Shown here in pieces: positions 26,822-35,636 of a DNA stretch of 64,000 bases. Origin of the DNA: JAMLHH01 sp035515235 (GTDB taxonomy: Bacteria > Bacteroidota > Bacteroidia > Chitinophagales > JADIYW01); the NCBI GenBank assembly GCA_035515235.1, contig DATJBS010000055.1, positions 7,117 through 71,116 on the forward strand. The letters are read 5' to 3'. Every line of letters starts with the position of its first letter. The stretch's first letter is position 1. Below the pieces are notes generated by a model. It was not told where the DNA came from. It saw only the letters and a program-made list of their open reading frames with translations, and did not search any database. Position numbers and translations under genes: made by a program.

Positions 26822-27922
26822 TTAAGACATCATTCCAATAAACTTATCAAATAGATAAGTAGAATCATGAGGTCCAGGCGAAGACTCTGGATGGTATTGT
26901 ACGCTAAAAGCATTTTTACCTTTAACAGCAAGTCCTTCGACGGTATCATCGTTTAAATTGATATGGGTAATCTCTGCTAAAGTAGAGGCTTTTAGTTGAT
27001 CTGAGTTTACAGCAAAACCATGATTTTGGGTAGATACCTCACATTGACCTGTAATTAAATTTTTTACAGGATGATTCCCTCCTCTGTGACCATGATGCAT
27101 TTTATAAGTATCAATTCCTAGTGCACGAGCTAAGATTTGATTGCCTAAACAAATACCAAATAATGGAGTATTATCATCTAAAATAGACTTAACAGTGCTT
27201 ACAACTTCATCCATAGCTCCAGGATCACCCGGACCATTAGAGATAAAATAACCATTAGGTTGAAAAGCATTCAAATCTAAATAAGAAGTATTTGAAGGAA
27301 AAACTTTGACAAAGCAATTTCTATCCACAAAACTTTTAAGCATACTAGATTTAACTCCTAAATCTAAAACTGCTACTTTAAACTTAGAATTCTCGTCTCC
27401 TAATGTATAAGGTTTATCAGTAGTAACTTTTGAAGAGAGCTCTAGTCCCTCCATTGATGGAACTTCCTTTAATTTACTCTTAAGTGAATCAATATCTAAA
27501 TCAGAAGAAGATATTATAGCATTCATTGCGCCTTTATTGCGAATATGACGTACTAACATTCTTGTATCTATACCAGAAATACCTACCAAATTATTCTCTT
27601 CAAAATAAGTTTGCAAATCAGTACTAGATTTCATTCTAGAATAATTTGTAGCGAAGTCTTTACAGATTAAACCAGAAATCTGAACCTTTGGAGATTCAGC
27701 TTCTTGATCAATTACACCATAATTCCCAACATGTACATTGGTAGAGACTAAAAGCTGACCAAAGTAAGAAGGATCCGTAAATACCTCTTGATATCCGGTC
27801 ATATTGGTAGAGAAACAAACTTCACCAGTTGTAGTTCCAATCATTCCACAAGAAAAACCATGAAACATTGTTCCGTCTTCAAGTAAAAGGATTGCTGGCT
27901 GTTGTAGATTATTGGGATTCAT
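26822..27922 (-). CDS. carA: Carbamoyl-phosphate synthase small (glutaminase) subunit
   Basis: A 366-residue subunit that hydrolyses glutamine and passes ammonia to CarB for arginine and pyrimidine synthesis. The N-terminal domain has TGEVCFSTNMTGYQEV. The class I amidotransferase domain contains the nucleophile in LFGICLGNQIL and the His/Glu pair in QYHPESSPGP. carB is not in the window. It follows rplQ, as in many Bacteroidota, but a strong terminator separates them, and a TATTTTTG box lies 5 nt before its ATG. Confidence 0.97.
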   Translation of the reverse strand: MNPNNLQQPAILLLEDGTMFHGFSCGMIGTTTGEVCFSTNMTGYQEVFTDPSYFGQLLVSTNVHVGNYGVIDQEAESPKVQISGLICKDFATNYSRMKSSTDLQTYFEENNLVGISGIDTRMLVRHIRNKGAMNAIISSSDLDIDSLKSKLKEVPSMEGLELSSKVTTDKPYTLGDENSKFKVAVLDLGVKSSMLKSFVDRNCFVKVFPSNTSYLDLNAFQPNGYFISNGPGDPGAMDEVVSTVKSILDDNTPLFGICLGNQILARALGIDTYKMHHGHRGGNHPVKNLITGQCEVSTQNHGFAVNSDQLKASTLAEITHINLNDDTVEGLAVKGKNAFSVQYHPESSPGPHDSTYLFDKFIGMMS

Positions 27923-27927
27923 AAAGA

Positions 27928-27935
27928 CAAAAATA
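27928..27935 (-). promoter_or_regulatory. TAnnTTTG box directly before carA
   Basis: The minus strand reads TATTTTTG then TCTTT and ATG. No TTG is present at -33, so the match alone is weak. It follows the rplQ terminator and would give carA its own start at or near the ATG. Confidence 0.35.
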
Positions 27936-27951
27936 ATATAATCAGATAGGT

Positions 27952-27986
27952 AAAAAAAAAGGATAGTGTAAAAAACACTATCCTTT
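27952..27986 (-). terminator. Terminator of the ribosomal superoperon
   Basis: Stem AAAGGATAGTG (27958-27968) / CACTATCCTTT (27976-27986) with a 7-nt loop, followed on the minus strand by nine T. It lies 22 bp beyond the rplQ stop and marks the end of the 17.7-kb operon. Confidence 0.9.
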
Positions 27987-28008
27987 AATATTATTTAATG
28001 TATACACA

Positions 28009-28512
28009 TTATTCTTCTGTAGGAGCTTCGTTAGTATCAACTGTTTCTGTTGATGCTTCATCAGTAACTTCTTCTACTTTCGTTGCAGCTTTTCTTGAAC
28101 CTGCACGTCTAGTTTTCTTCTTAGCTTCTGCTGGTTTAGTGTTAGCATAAACATCATTGAAGTCAACCAATTCGATATATGCCATTTCAGCATTATCACC
28201 CGGTCTGAAACCAGATTTGATAATTCTTACATATCCTCCTGGACGATCGATAACCGCTGGTCCTACCACATCAAAAAGTTCTTTTGCTGCGTATTTATTT
28301 TTAAGGTAACCAAAAGCTACTCTTCTATTATTAGTAGAGTTGTCTTTACTTTTAGTTATGATTGGCTCAACAAACTTTCTTAATTCTTTTGCTTTTGCTA
28401 CAGTTGTAACAATTCTTTTATTAAGAATCAAAGAAGTTGCAAGGTTGGATAATAAAGCACTTCTGTGTCCGTACTTTCTTCCAAGGTGATTAATGGTATT
28501 TCCGTGTCTCAT
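28009..28512 (-). CDS. rplQ: 50S ribosomal protein L17
   Basis: A 167-residue protein beginning MRHGNTINHLGRKYGHRSAL, the L17 signature. The conserved core covers about 125 residues. A tail of about 40 residues follows, basic at first (KKTRRAGSRKAATK) and then acidic (EEVTDEASTETVDT), longer than the 127-residue E. coli protein. Last gene of the superoperon, 19 bp after rpoA. Confidence 0.98.
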   Translation of the reverse strand: MRHGNTINHLGRKYGHRSALLSNLATSLILNKRIVTTVAKAKELRKFVEPIITKSKDNSTNNRRVAFGYLKNKYAAKELFDVVGPAVIDRPGGYVRIIKSGFRPGDNAEMAYIELVDFNDVYANTKPAEAKKKTRRAGSRKAATKVEEVTDEASTETVDTNEAPTEE

Positions 28513-28531
28513 TGCTTAACCTTTAAAGGTA

Positions 28532-29527
28532 TTAGTCATCTAATTTGAATTTAGAAAGATCCATTCCGAAAGAAAGTCCTTTCTCTATAATTAATTGTTC
28601 AATTTCAACTAGTGACTTACGACCGAAGTTACGGAATTTAAGTAATTCATTAGTATCGTACTGAACTAGCTCAGCTAAGCTATTAATTTTGGCAGCTTTT
28701 AAGCAGTTAAACGCTCTTACTGAAAGATCCATATCTTCTAATGGAGTTTTCAATATTTTACGCATATGTAAAACGTGCTCATCTACTACTTCTTCTTCAG
28801 CAGAATCTTCAGTATCAAAACTGATATTCTCATCTGAGATCAACATTAAGTGTTGAATTAATATTTTAGCAGACTCTTTAATAGCTTCTTCAGGATGGAT
28901 AGTACCATCTGTTTTGATTTCAACTATTAGTTTTTCATAGTCAGTTTTTTGTTCTACACGCGTATTTTCTACTTTGTATCGAACGTTTTTAACTGGTGTG
29001 AAAATAGAGTCTATTGCGATTACACCAATTAAAGATGTATCTATTGTTTGTTCTTCTGCAGGTACATATCCACGTCCCTTTCCAATAGTCAATTCTATTT
29101 CAAGATGAACGTTTTTCTCCATATTACAGATTACTAAATCAGGATTAGTAACAGTGTATACATTGGTATGAGCCTCAATATCACTTGCTAAAAACTGATC
29201 TTTGCCTTTAATAGAAAGGAATATTTTATCAGGACCTACTTCACCGTCATTCAAAACACGTTTGATACGGATTTGTTTGAGGTTTAAAATTATCTCAGTT
29301 ACATCTTCGATAATACCTTTTACAGTAGAGAATTCGTGATCTACGCCTGCTATTTTTATAGAAGTAATAGCAAATCCTTCTAAAGAAGAAAGCAATACTC
29401 TTCTTAATGCGTTGCCTATAGTTGCACCGAACCCTGGTTCAAGAGGGCTGAATTCGAAGACACCTTCAAAATCGGTTGCTTTTTGAAGTATAATCTTATC
29501 AGGCTTTTGAAACGCTAATAATGCCAT
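28532..29527 (-). CDS. rpoA: RNA polymerase alpha subunit
   Basis: A 331-residue subunit. The N-terminal assembly domain (about 1-230) carries EPGFGATIGNALRRVLLSS. After an acidic linker, the C-terminal domain (LSVRAFNCLKAAKINSLAEL, LLKFRNFGRKSLVEIE) contacts upstream DNA and activators. Full length. It lies between rpsD and rplQ in the usual alpha-operon order. Confidence 0.98.
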   Translation of the reverse strand: MALLAFQKPDKIILQKATDFEGVFEFSPLEPGFGATIGNALRRVLLSSLEGFAITSIKIAGVDHEFSTVKGIIEDVTEIILNLKQIRIKRVLNDGEVGPDKIFLSIKGKDQFLASDIEAHTNVYTVTNPDLVICNMEKNVHLEIELTIGKGRGYVPAEEQTIDTSLIGVIAIDSIFTPVKNVRYKVENTRVEQKTDYEKLIVEIKTDGTIHPEEAIKESAKILIQHLMLISDENISFDTEDSAEEEVVDEHVLHMRKILKTPLEDMDLSVRAFNCLKAAKINSLAELVQYDTNELLKFRNFGRKSLVEIEQLIIEKGLSFGMDLSKFKLDD

Positions 29528-29552
29528 GCAGGATAATTTTAGGATGAAATAA

Positions 29553-30161
29553 TTATTTAGAGTATAACTCTACAATCAAGTGTTCTTTAATGTTTTCTGG
29601 AATTTGATCTCTGTTAGGTATTTCTACATAACGACCTTCCAATTTTTCACTATTGAATTCTAACCAATTGTATCTTTTAACGTTAGAAGAAGCTAAGCTT
29701 CCTACTATCATATCTATTGTTTTGGACTTCTCACGTACACTAACTACATCACCTACTCTAAGTGAGTATGAAGGAATATTAACTATTCTTCCGTTTACAG
29801 TGATATGTTTGTGAGAAACAAGCTGACGCGCACCACTTCTCGTTGGAGCTAAGCCTAATCTGAAAACAGTATTATCTAGTCTTAATTCTAATAATCTTAA
29901 TAGAATCTCACCAGTTACACCTTGTCTTCTGTTAGCTTCTTCGAAAGTATTCAAGAATTGTTTTTCTAAAATACCGTAAGTATATTTAGCTTTTTGTTTT
30001 TCTTTTAATTGAGTAGCGTACTCAGAAGGTGTACCTCTTCTTTTTGTTGCTCCGTGCTGTCCAGGTGCAAACTTTCTTTTTTCGAAACTTTTGTCGTAAC
30101 CAAAAATTGCTTCACCGAATGAACGGGATTTTTTAGTTTTAGGACCAGTATATCTTGCCAT
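29553..30161 (-). CDS. rpsD: 30S ribosomal protein S4, cysteine-free type
   Basis: A 202-residue protein with the S4 RNA-binding fold around 92-155 (LRLDNTVFRLGLAPTRSGAR, HITVNGR). The N-terminus MARYTGPKTKKSRSFGEA lacks the four cysteines of the zinc-binding S4 form. S4 nucleates 30S assembly and in many bacteria also represses its operon by binding mRNA; no such site was identified here. Confidence 0.98.
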   Translation of the reverse strand: MARYTGPKTKKSRSFGEAIFGYDKSFEKRKFAPGQHGATKRRGTPSEYATQLKEKQKAKYTYGILEKQFLNTFEEANRRQGVTGEILLRLLELRLDNTVFRLGLAPTRSGARQLVSHKHITVNGRIVNIPSYSLRVGDVVSVREKSKTIDMIVGSLASSNVKRYNWLEFNSEKLEGRYVEIPNRDQIPENIKEHLIVELYSK

Positions 30162-30187
30162 TATATTGTGTTAAACAGGTTAAAGGA

Positions 30188-30580
30188 TTAAACTCTACGT
30201 TTTTTAGGAGGACGACATCCGTTATGAGGAATAGGCGTAACATCTCTAATGATAGAAACCTCTAATCCACTTGTTCCTAATGTACGAATTGCAGACTCTC
30301 TACCAGATCCTGGACCTTTCACATATACTTCTACTTTGCGAAGACCTGCATCGTAAGCTGTTTTTGCAGCGTCAGATACTGATACTTGAGCAGCATAAGG
30401 AGTGCTCTTCTTAGATCCACGAAAACCGTGCTTTCCAGAGGAAGACCAAGAAATGACTTGACCTTGTTTATTTGTTAAACTTACTATCAAGTTATTGAAA
30501 GTAGCTTTGATATAAGCATATCCTTCAGCGTCTACTTTTACAACGCGTTTCTTGACAGTTTTTGTTGATTTCTGTGCCAT
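30188..30580 (-). CDS. rpsK: 30S ribosomal protein S11
   Basis: A 130-residue protein with the conserved central AYDAGLRKVEVYVKGPGSGR and the C-terminal PHNGCRPPKKRRV. It forms part of the 30S platform near the mRNA exit. The N-terminus is basic (MAQKSTKTVKKRVVK). It lies 22 bp after rpsM. Confidence 0.98.
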   Translation of the reverse strand: MAQKSTKTVKKRVVKVDAEGYAYIKATFNNLIVSLTNKQGQVISWSSSGKHGFRGSKKSTPYAAQVSVSDAAKTAYDAGLRKVEVYVKGPGSGRESAIRTLGTSGLEVSIIRDVTPIPHNGCRPPKKRRV

Positions 30581-30602
30581 AATTATAGTTTATTACAGAA
30601 GA

Positions 30603-30980
30603 TTACTTAGTTATTTTTTTCTTACCTGCAACAGTCTTACGTTTACCTTTACGTGTACGTGCATTACATTTTGTTCTTTGACCTCTTACAGGCAATCCTT
30701 TACGATGACGGATACCTCTATAAGACCCGATGTCCATTAAACGCTTAATATTCGTTTGTACTTCAGATCTTAACTGACCTTCTACTTTATACTCATTTGC
30801 CAAAATAGCACGAATATCAGCAGCTTGCTCATCAGTCCATTCATATACTTTAGTATTAGGATCAATTCCTGATTTCTCTAACACTTCTAATGCCAATGTA
30901 CGTCCAATTCCGTAAACATACGTAAGCGCTATAAAACCGCGCTTGTTCTTTGGTAAGTCAATTCCAGCAATCCTTGCCAT
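30603..30980 (-). CDS. rpsM: 30S ribosomal protein S13
   Basis: A 125-residue protein with the helix-two-turn-helix segment (YVYGIGRTLALEVLEKSGID) and the conserved YRGIRHRKGLPVRGQRTKCN plus a basic C-terminal tail. It sits at the 30S head and contacts P-site tRNA and L5. It is the first gene after rpmJ, 3 bp apart. Confidence 0.98.
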   Translation of the reverse strand: MARIAGIDLPKNKRGFIALTYVYGIGRTLALEVLEKSGIDPNTKVYEWTDEQAADIRAILANEYKVEGQLRSEVQTNIKRLMDIGSYRGIRHRKGLPVRGQRTKCNARTRKGKRKTVAGKKKITK

Positions 30981-30983
30981 ATC

Positions 30984-31100
30984 TTATCCTTGTCTTTGTT
31001 TAAACTTCGGGTTCTTTTTGCTAATGACGTAAAGTTTTCCCTTGCGTCTTACAATAATGCAGTCTACACTGCGCTTTTTAATTGATGCTCTTACTTTCAT
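30984..31100 (-). CDS. rpmJ: 50S ribosomal protein L36, zinc-independent (C-) form
   Basis: A 38-codon gene found by reading the gap between infA and rpsM. It begins MKVRASIKKRS and ends KNPKFKQRQG, the L36 signature. Of the four zinc ligands of the C+ form only C14 remains; positions 11 and 27 are Ser and the His is absent. It is therefore the C- form common in Bacteroidota. Confidence 0.95.
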   Translation of the reverse strand: MKVRASIKKRSVDCIIVRRKGKLYVISKKNPKFKQRQG

Positions 31101-31108
31101 CTTATTTT

Positions 31109-31327
31109 TTATTTATACCTAAAGGTAATTCGACCTCTTGTTAAATCATATGGAGAAAGTTCTACTGCAACTTTATCTCCTGGTAAAATACGAATGTAGT
31201 GCATACGCATCTTTCCTGATATGGTTGCGACGATCTGGTGACCATTTTCTAATTGTACTCTAAACATAGCGTTTGAGAGTGCATCTACAATAGTTCCGTC
31301 AAGTTTGAGTAAATCCTGTTTTGCCAT
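31109..31327 (-). CDS. infA: Translation initiation factor IF-1
   Basis: A 72-residue OB-fold protein (GTIVDALSNAMFRVQLENGH, ISGKMRMHYIRILPGDKVAV, LTRGRITFRYK). It binds the 30S A site and assists IF-2 and IF-3. Its length is exactly typical. It is placed between map and rpmJ. Confidence 0.98.
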   Translation of the reverse strand: MAKQDLLKLDGTIVDALSNAMFRVQLENGHQIVATISGKMRMHYIRILPGDKVAVELSPYDLTRGRITFRYK

Positions 31328-31359
31328 AATTTCGAAAGGGACTGCAAATATCTGATTTT

Positions 31360-32160
31360 TTATTGGAAATCAGAAATGTATTCATTTATTTTTAATTCTT
31401 TAAAAATCAACTCATGATTACTTAACACTTCAACACCGTTTTGAGTTAATGCTACGGTATGTTCAAAATGAGCAGATGGCTTGCCATCTACTGTCACAAT
31501 AGTCCAACCATCATTCAATTGTTTGACTTTATGTGTGCCTAAATTAATCATAGGTTCAATTGCAATCGCCATTCCGGCAATTAATCTTAAACCACTTCCT
31601 CGTTTCCCATAGTTAGGAACATCTGGTGATTCGTGTAAGCTTTTTCCAATACCATGACCTACTAATTCTCTAACTACTCCGTAGCCATTTAATTTTTCAG
31701 TATAGTTTTGAATTGCATAACCAATATCTCCAATTCTGTTTCCAACTTTTACTTGTTCAATTCCTTTTGTTAAAGATTCAAGTGTAACCTTTAGCAATTT
31801 TAGATGACTAACATCTTCTACACATACCGGGAAAGTAAATGCAGAATCTCCAAAAAAACCGTTTTTCTTAACTCCACAGTCGATAGATAGTAAATCACCT
31901 TCTTTGATTACTCTGTCAGATGGTATACCATGTACGACTTCTTCGTTAACAGAAATACATAATGATCCTGGAAAACCGTTATAACCTAAAAATGCAGGAT
32001 ATCCACCGTTGTCTTTAATATATTGTTCAGCTATTTTATCTAATGATTTAAGAGTAACACCGGGTTTGATAAATGGAACTAATGTCGCGTGTGTGCTGCT
32101 GACCATCAAAGAACTGATGCGCATTAATTCTATTTCCTCGTTGCTCTTAAAATGAATCAT
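31360..32160 (-). CDS. map: Methionine aminopeptidase, type I
   Basis: A 266-residue metalloenzyme that removes N-terminal methionine from new proteins. The metal site is visible: SIDCGV and GDSAFTF supply the aspartates, GHGIGKSLHE the histidine, and AIEPMI and HFEHTVAL the glutamates and a histidine. It lies 6 bp after secY; no adk gene separates them, as is usual in Bacteroidota. Confidence 0.97.
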   Translation of the reverse strand: MIHFKSNEEIELMRISSLMVSSTHATLVPFIKPGVTLKSLDKIAEQYIKDNGGYPAFLGYNGFPGSLCISVNEEVVHGIPSDRVIKEGDLLSIDCGVKKNGFFGDSAFTFPVCVEDVSHLKLLKVTLESLTKGIEQVKVGNRIGDIGYAIQNYTEKLNGYGVVRELVGHGIGKSLHESPDVPNYGKRGSGLRLIAGMAIAIEPMINLGTHKVKQLNDGWTIVTVDGKPSAHFEHTVALTQNGVEVLSNHELIFKELKINEYISDFQ

Positions 32161-32166
32161 CTTGTA

Positions 32167-33513
32167 TTATTGATTAACACTCGCTGATGTAGAAGAAGAT
32201 TTAAATCTTAATCTTGTACCAGATTTTGTAAGGCTATCATAATGACGATTCAATAGGTGACTTTCTACTTGCTGAATAGTATCTAATACTACAGATACCA
32301 TAATCAAAAGTGAAGTACCACCGAAAAACACTGCAAATTGTGAGTTAACTCCTCCCAATCTCGCAAAAGTTGGAAGTATTGCTATTATCCCTAAAAACAC
32401 TGCACCAGGTAAAGTAATTTTAGAAGTAATAGAGTCTATATACTCTGTTGTGTCTACACCAGGTTTAACACCAGGTATAAATCCATTGTTTCTTTTTAAA
32501 TCTTCAGATATCTGAGTAGGATTCACTATTAATGCAGTATAGAAGTAGGTAAACAATACCACTAATATGAACATCAATACTGTGTAGGGAGCTGAAGTGT
32601 AATCACTGAACTTAGCAATTAAACCACTATCTACATTTGGAAAAAACTGTAATACCGTAGCTGGAATGAATAAGAATGCTTGTGCAAAAATGATAGGCAT
32701 TACTCCAGCAATATTCACTTTTAGCGGTAAGAAATCTCTATCTCCAGCAATTGGAGTATTTCCAACAATCTTTTTTGCTCTAGTAATAGGAACTTTCCTA
32801 ACAGCTTGAATTAATGCGATTGTAGCAATAATAATAACAGCTAAAGCTATAAACTCCATAACAATCATTAGCAGGCCTGCTCCTCCACCGCCAAGTTTCA
32901 TAGAAACTTCTTGGTATAATGAGCCAGGTAAAGTTGCAATAATACCTGCCATAATGATTAATGAAGTACCATTACCGATTCCTGATTCTTGTATTCTTTC
33001 TCCTAACCACATCACGAAGATCGTTCCACCTGTCAAGATGATAGTTGTTGAGACCCAGAATAAAGCTGGTGAGATAAGAATACTATTGCTAGTTAAGAAC
33101 TGTAAGTATTTAACATAAGCAGAAGCTTGTACTAAAGTGACGAATACAGTACCATATCTTGTATATTGATTGATCTTTTTACGACCACTCTCTCCTTCTT
33201 TCTGTAACTTTTGAAAATAAGGTACAGCTATTGTTAAAAGCTGCATAACAATAGAAGCTGAGATATATGGCATAATCCCAAGTGCAAATACTGAAGCTCT
33301 ACTGAAAGCACCACCAGCAAACATATTAAATATGCCCATGATGCCACTAGAACCTGAACTTGCTAATTGTGATAGTTGGTTGGGATTTATACCAGGTAGG
33401 ATCACAAAAGTTCCAATTCTATAGATTAACAACAGACCTAAAGTATATAATATTTTAAATCTGAGTTCTTTTATGCCCCAAATGTTTTTGATTGTATCAA
33501 TAAACCCCGTCAT
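32167..33513 (-). CDS. secY: Protein translocase subunit SecY
   Basis: A 448-residue inner-membrane channel protein with ten predicted transmembrane helices. Signatures include RIGTFVILPGINP in the first helix and plug region, GGAFSRASVFALGIMPYISASI, and NNGFIPGVKPGVDT in a cytoplasmic loop. It is the core of the general export pathway used by the many signal-peptide proteins in this window. It lies between rplO and map. Confidence 0.98.
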   Translation of the reverse strand: MTGFIDTIKNIWGIKELRFKILYTLGLLLIYRIGTFVILPGINPNQLSQLASSGSSGIMGIFNMFAGGAFSRASVFALGIMPYISASIVMQLLTIAVPYFQKLQKEGESGRKKINQYTRYGTVFVTLVQASAYVKYLQFLTSNSILISPALFWVSTTIILTGGTIFVMWLGERIQESGIGNGTSLIIMAGIIATLPGSLYQEVSMKLGGGGAGLLMIVMEFIALAVIIIATIALIQAVRKVPITRAKKIVGNTPIAGDRDFLPLKVNIAGVMPIIFAQAFLFIPATVLQFFPNVDSGLIAKFSDYTSAPYTVLMFILVVLFTYFYTALIVNPTQISEDLKRNNGFIPGVKPGVDTTEYIDSITSKITLPGAVFLGIIAILPTFARLGGVNSQFAVFFGGTSLLIMVSVVLDTIQQVESHLLNRHYDSLTKSGTRLRFKSSSTSASVNQ

Positions 33514-33525
33514 AGATCTTTCCTA

Positions 33526-33972
33526 TTATATAGTAGTTATATTTCCACCTTTAGCTTCGATTGCAGTTTTAGCTTTTTCACTAAATGCATGCGCTTCGAT
33601 AGTAATAGCAGCGTTTAATTCACCATTAGCTAAAACTTTAAGAACTTCATCTTGAGAAATAATTCTCAATGCTCTAAAAGTTTCAATATCAAAATTAGTG
33701 ATACTGTGTTTGTCAGCAATAGCTTGTAACTGAGACAAGTTAATCACTGCATACTCAACTCTATTAAAGTTTTTGAATCCTCTTTTAGGAACTCTTCTTT
33801 GCAAAGGCATTTGACCACCTTCGAAACCACGCTTGGTTTTATAACCTGAACGAGATTTTGCACCTTTGTGACCTTTAGTAGATGTTCCACCTGTGCCAGA
33901 TCCTTCACCACGAGCGATACGCTTACGAGCTTTGATTGCTCCTTTGGCTGGTTTTAAATTTGATAAGTTCAT
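33526..33972 (-). CDS. rplO: 50S ribosomal protein L15
   Basis: A 148-residue protein with the Gly/Arg/Lys-rich N-terminal extension (RGEGSGTGGTSTKGHKGAKS) that threads into 23S rRNA, and a globular C-terminal half. The conserved GFEGGQMPLQRRVPKRGF is present. It ends 12 bp before the secY start. Confidence 0.98.
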   Translation of the reverse strand: MNLSNLKPAKGAIKARKRIARGEGSGTGGTSTKGHKGAKSRSGYKTKRGFEGGQMPLQRRVPKRGFKNFNRVEYAVINLSQLQAIADKHSITNFDIETFRALRIISQDEVLKVLANGELNAAITIEAHAFSEKAKTAIEAKGGNITTI

Positions 33973-33975
33973 GAA

Positions 33976-34155
33976 CTATATTTCTTCTACAGTTACTAAA
34001 TGTTTGATTTTCTCTACCATTCCCAAGATTTGAGGATTAGCATCATGTTCTATGCTGCTATTCATCTTTCTCAAACCTAAAGCATACATTGTATCTTTTT
34101 GTCTTTGAGTTCTATCGATGATACTTTTCACTTGTGTTAACTTGATTCTTGACAT
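33976..34155 (-). CDS. rpmD: 50S ribosomal protein L30
   Basis: A 59-codon gene found by translating the gap between rpsE and rplO. It starts MSRIKLTQVKSIIDRTQRQK and continues through YALGLRKMNSSIEHD to MVEKIKHLVTVEEI. This matches the small beta-alpha-beta fold of L30 in both length and order. It lies 4 bp after rpsE and 3 bp before rplO. Confidence 0.95.
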   Translation of the reverse strand: MSRIKLTQVKSIIDRTQRQKDTMYALGLRKMNSSIEHDANPQILGMVEKIKHLVTVEEI

Positions 34156-34159
34156 AAGA

Positions 34160-34678
34160 TTAACCGTTGAAAACTTTACTTAATTTTTGACCTCTATCTT
34201 TAGAAACTTGGATAGGATCTCTTAATACTGATAATGCTAAAAAAGTAGCTTTTACAACATTGTGTGGGTTGTTTGAACCTAAAGACTTAGCTAAAACGTT
34301 TTGTACTCCAGCGCTTTCTAATACGTGTCTCATTGATCCACCTGCGATTACACCTGTACCTTCAGTTGCTGGTTTGATTAAAACCTTAGCACCGTCCAAT
34401 CTTGAAGATTGTTCGTGAGGAATAGTTCCTTTGTACACCGGTATTTTAATCAAATTGTTTTTAGCATCATCGATTCCTTTAGCGATAGCACCTTGAACTT
34501 CACGTGCTTTACCAAGACCGTAACCGATAGTACCATTTCCGTCTCCTACTACAATAAGTGCAGAGAAACTGAATGTACGTCCACCTTTAGTAACTTTAGC
34601 AACACGTTGGATATTTACAACACGTTCTTTAAGTTCTGTTTCGCTGGCTTTTAATTTATTTTCTTTGACGTTTGTCAT
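34160..34678 (-). CDS. rpsE: 30S ribosomal protein S5
   Basis: A 172-residue protein with the double-stranded RNA-binding-like N-terminal domain (RVVNIQRVAKVTKGGRTFSF, GDGNGTIGYGLGKAREV) and the conserved GTGVIAGGSMRHVLESAGV of the C-terminal domain. S5 helps decoding accuracy near the mRNA entry. Length normal. Confidence 0.98.
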   Translation of the reverse strand: MTNVKENKLKASETELKERVVNIQRVAKVTKGGRTFSFSALIVVGDGNGTIGYGLGKAREVQGAIAKGIDDAKNNLIKIPVYKGTIPHEQSSRLDGAKVLIKPATEGTGVIAGGSMRHVLESAGVQNVLAKSLGSNNPHNVVKATFLALSVLRDPIQVSKDRGQKLSKVFNG

Positions 34679-34701
34679 GAATATAATTTCTTAATTAGCT
34701 A

Positions 34702-35052
34702 TTAAAATTTTAGGCCGTTTTCACGCGCACCATCTGCTAAAGCTTTCACTCTTCCGTGATAAAGGTAACCGTTTCTATCAAATACTACACTACTGATACC
34801 AGTTTGTAATAACAATTGAGCGATGTTGGCACCAACTTCTTTTGCAATTTCAGATTTTGATTTTCCTTCTTTGTTCAACTTTGAAGAAGAGCTAGATAGG
34901 AGTGTTTTTTTAGAAGTATCATCTATAACTTGTGCATAAATTTCTTTATTGCTTCTATAGACGCTCAAGCGTGGTCTTTCAGATGTTCCATTAACTGACT
35001 TTCTGATTCTCAGCTTTATTTTTTGTCTTCTTAATGCGGTACTATTAGACAT
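34702..35052 (-). CDS. rplR: 50S ribosomal protein L18
   Basis: A 116-residue 5S rRNA-binding protein with a basic N-terminus (RRQKIKLRIRKSVNGTSERP), the RLSVYRSNKEIYAQVIDD strand region and the terminal DRNGYLYHGRVKALADGARE. It forms the central protuberance together with L5. Confidence 0.98.
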   Translation of the reverse strand: MSNSTALRRQKIKLRIRKSVNGTSERPRLSVYRSNKEIYAQVIDDTSKKTLLSSSSSKLNKEGKSKSEIAKEVGANIAQLLLQTGISSVVFDRNGYLYHGRVKALADGARENGLKF

Positions 35053-35063
35053 ATCAGAATTTT

Positions 35064-35624
35064 TTATTTTTTCTTACCAGCTGATTTACCTGCTTTTCTT
35101 CTTACTACTTCGTCTGTATAACGGATACCTTTACCTTTGTATGGTTCTGGTTTACGTAGTGAGCGTATTTTAGCGGCAACTTGACCAATTAATTGTTTAT
35201 CAGAAGACTCCAACTTAATACGTGGAGGCTGTCCTTTTAAAGATTCAGTAACGATAGCTACTTCTTTTGGGAGTACCATAAAGATAGGGTGAGAGTAGCC
35301 AATTGATAATTCAAGAATGTTTCCTTGATTACTTGCTCTATAACCTACACCTATAACATCAAGTTCTTTTTTGAAACCTGTGTGTACACCGATGACCATA
35401 TTGTTCAAGATCGAACGATATAAACCATGTAGTGCTTTATGGCGTTTTTGTTCAGTAGGACGTTTAACTTCTGCTATTCCATCTTCTACTGAAACGATGA
35501 TATCTCTATCAAATTTTTCTGTTAAAGTACCTTTTGGGCCTTTTACAGTGATGATATTATTATCAGCTACTGTAATTTGGACTCCTGAAGGAACTGTTAT
35601 CGGGGCTTTACCAATACGTGACAT
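35064..35624 (-). CDS. rplF: 50S ribosomal protein L6
   Basis: A 186-residue protein of two duplicated beta/alpha domains. The start MSRIGKAPITVPSGV and the C-terminal signature PEPYKGKGIRYTDEVVRRK are diagnostic. It lies near the sarcin-ricin loop and GTPase centre. It is 12 bp after rpsH. Confidence 0.98.
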   Translation of the reverse strand: MSRIGKAPITVPSGVQITVADNNIITVKGPKGTLTEKFDRDIIVSVEDGIAEVKRPTEQKRHKALHGLYRSILNNMVIGVHTGFKKELDVIGVGYRASNQGNILELSIGYSHPIFMVLPKEVAIVTESLKGQPPRIKLESSDKQLIGQVAAKIRSLRKPEPYKGKGIRYTDEVVRRKAGKSAGKKK

Positions 35625-35636
35625 TTCAGTAATATT

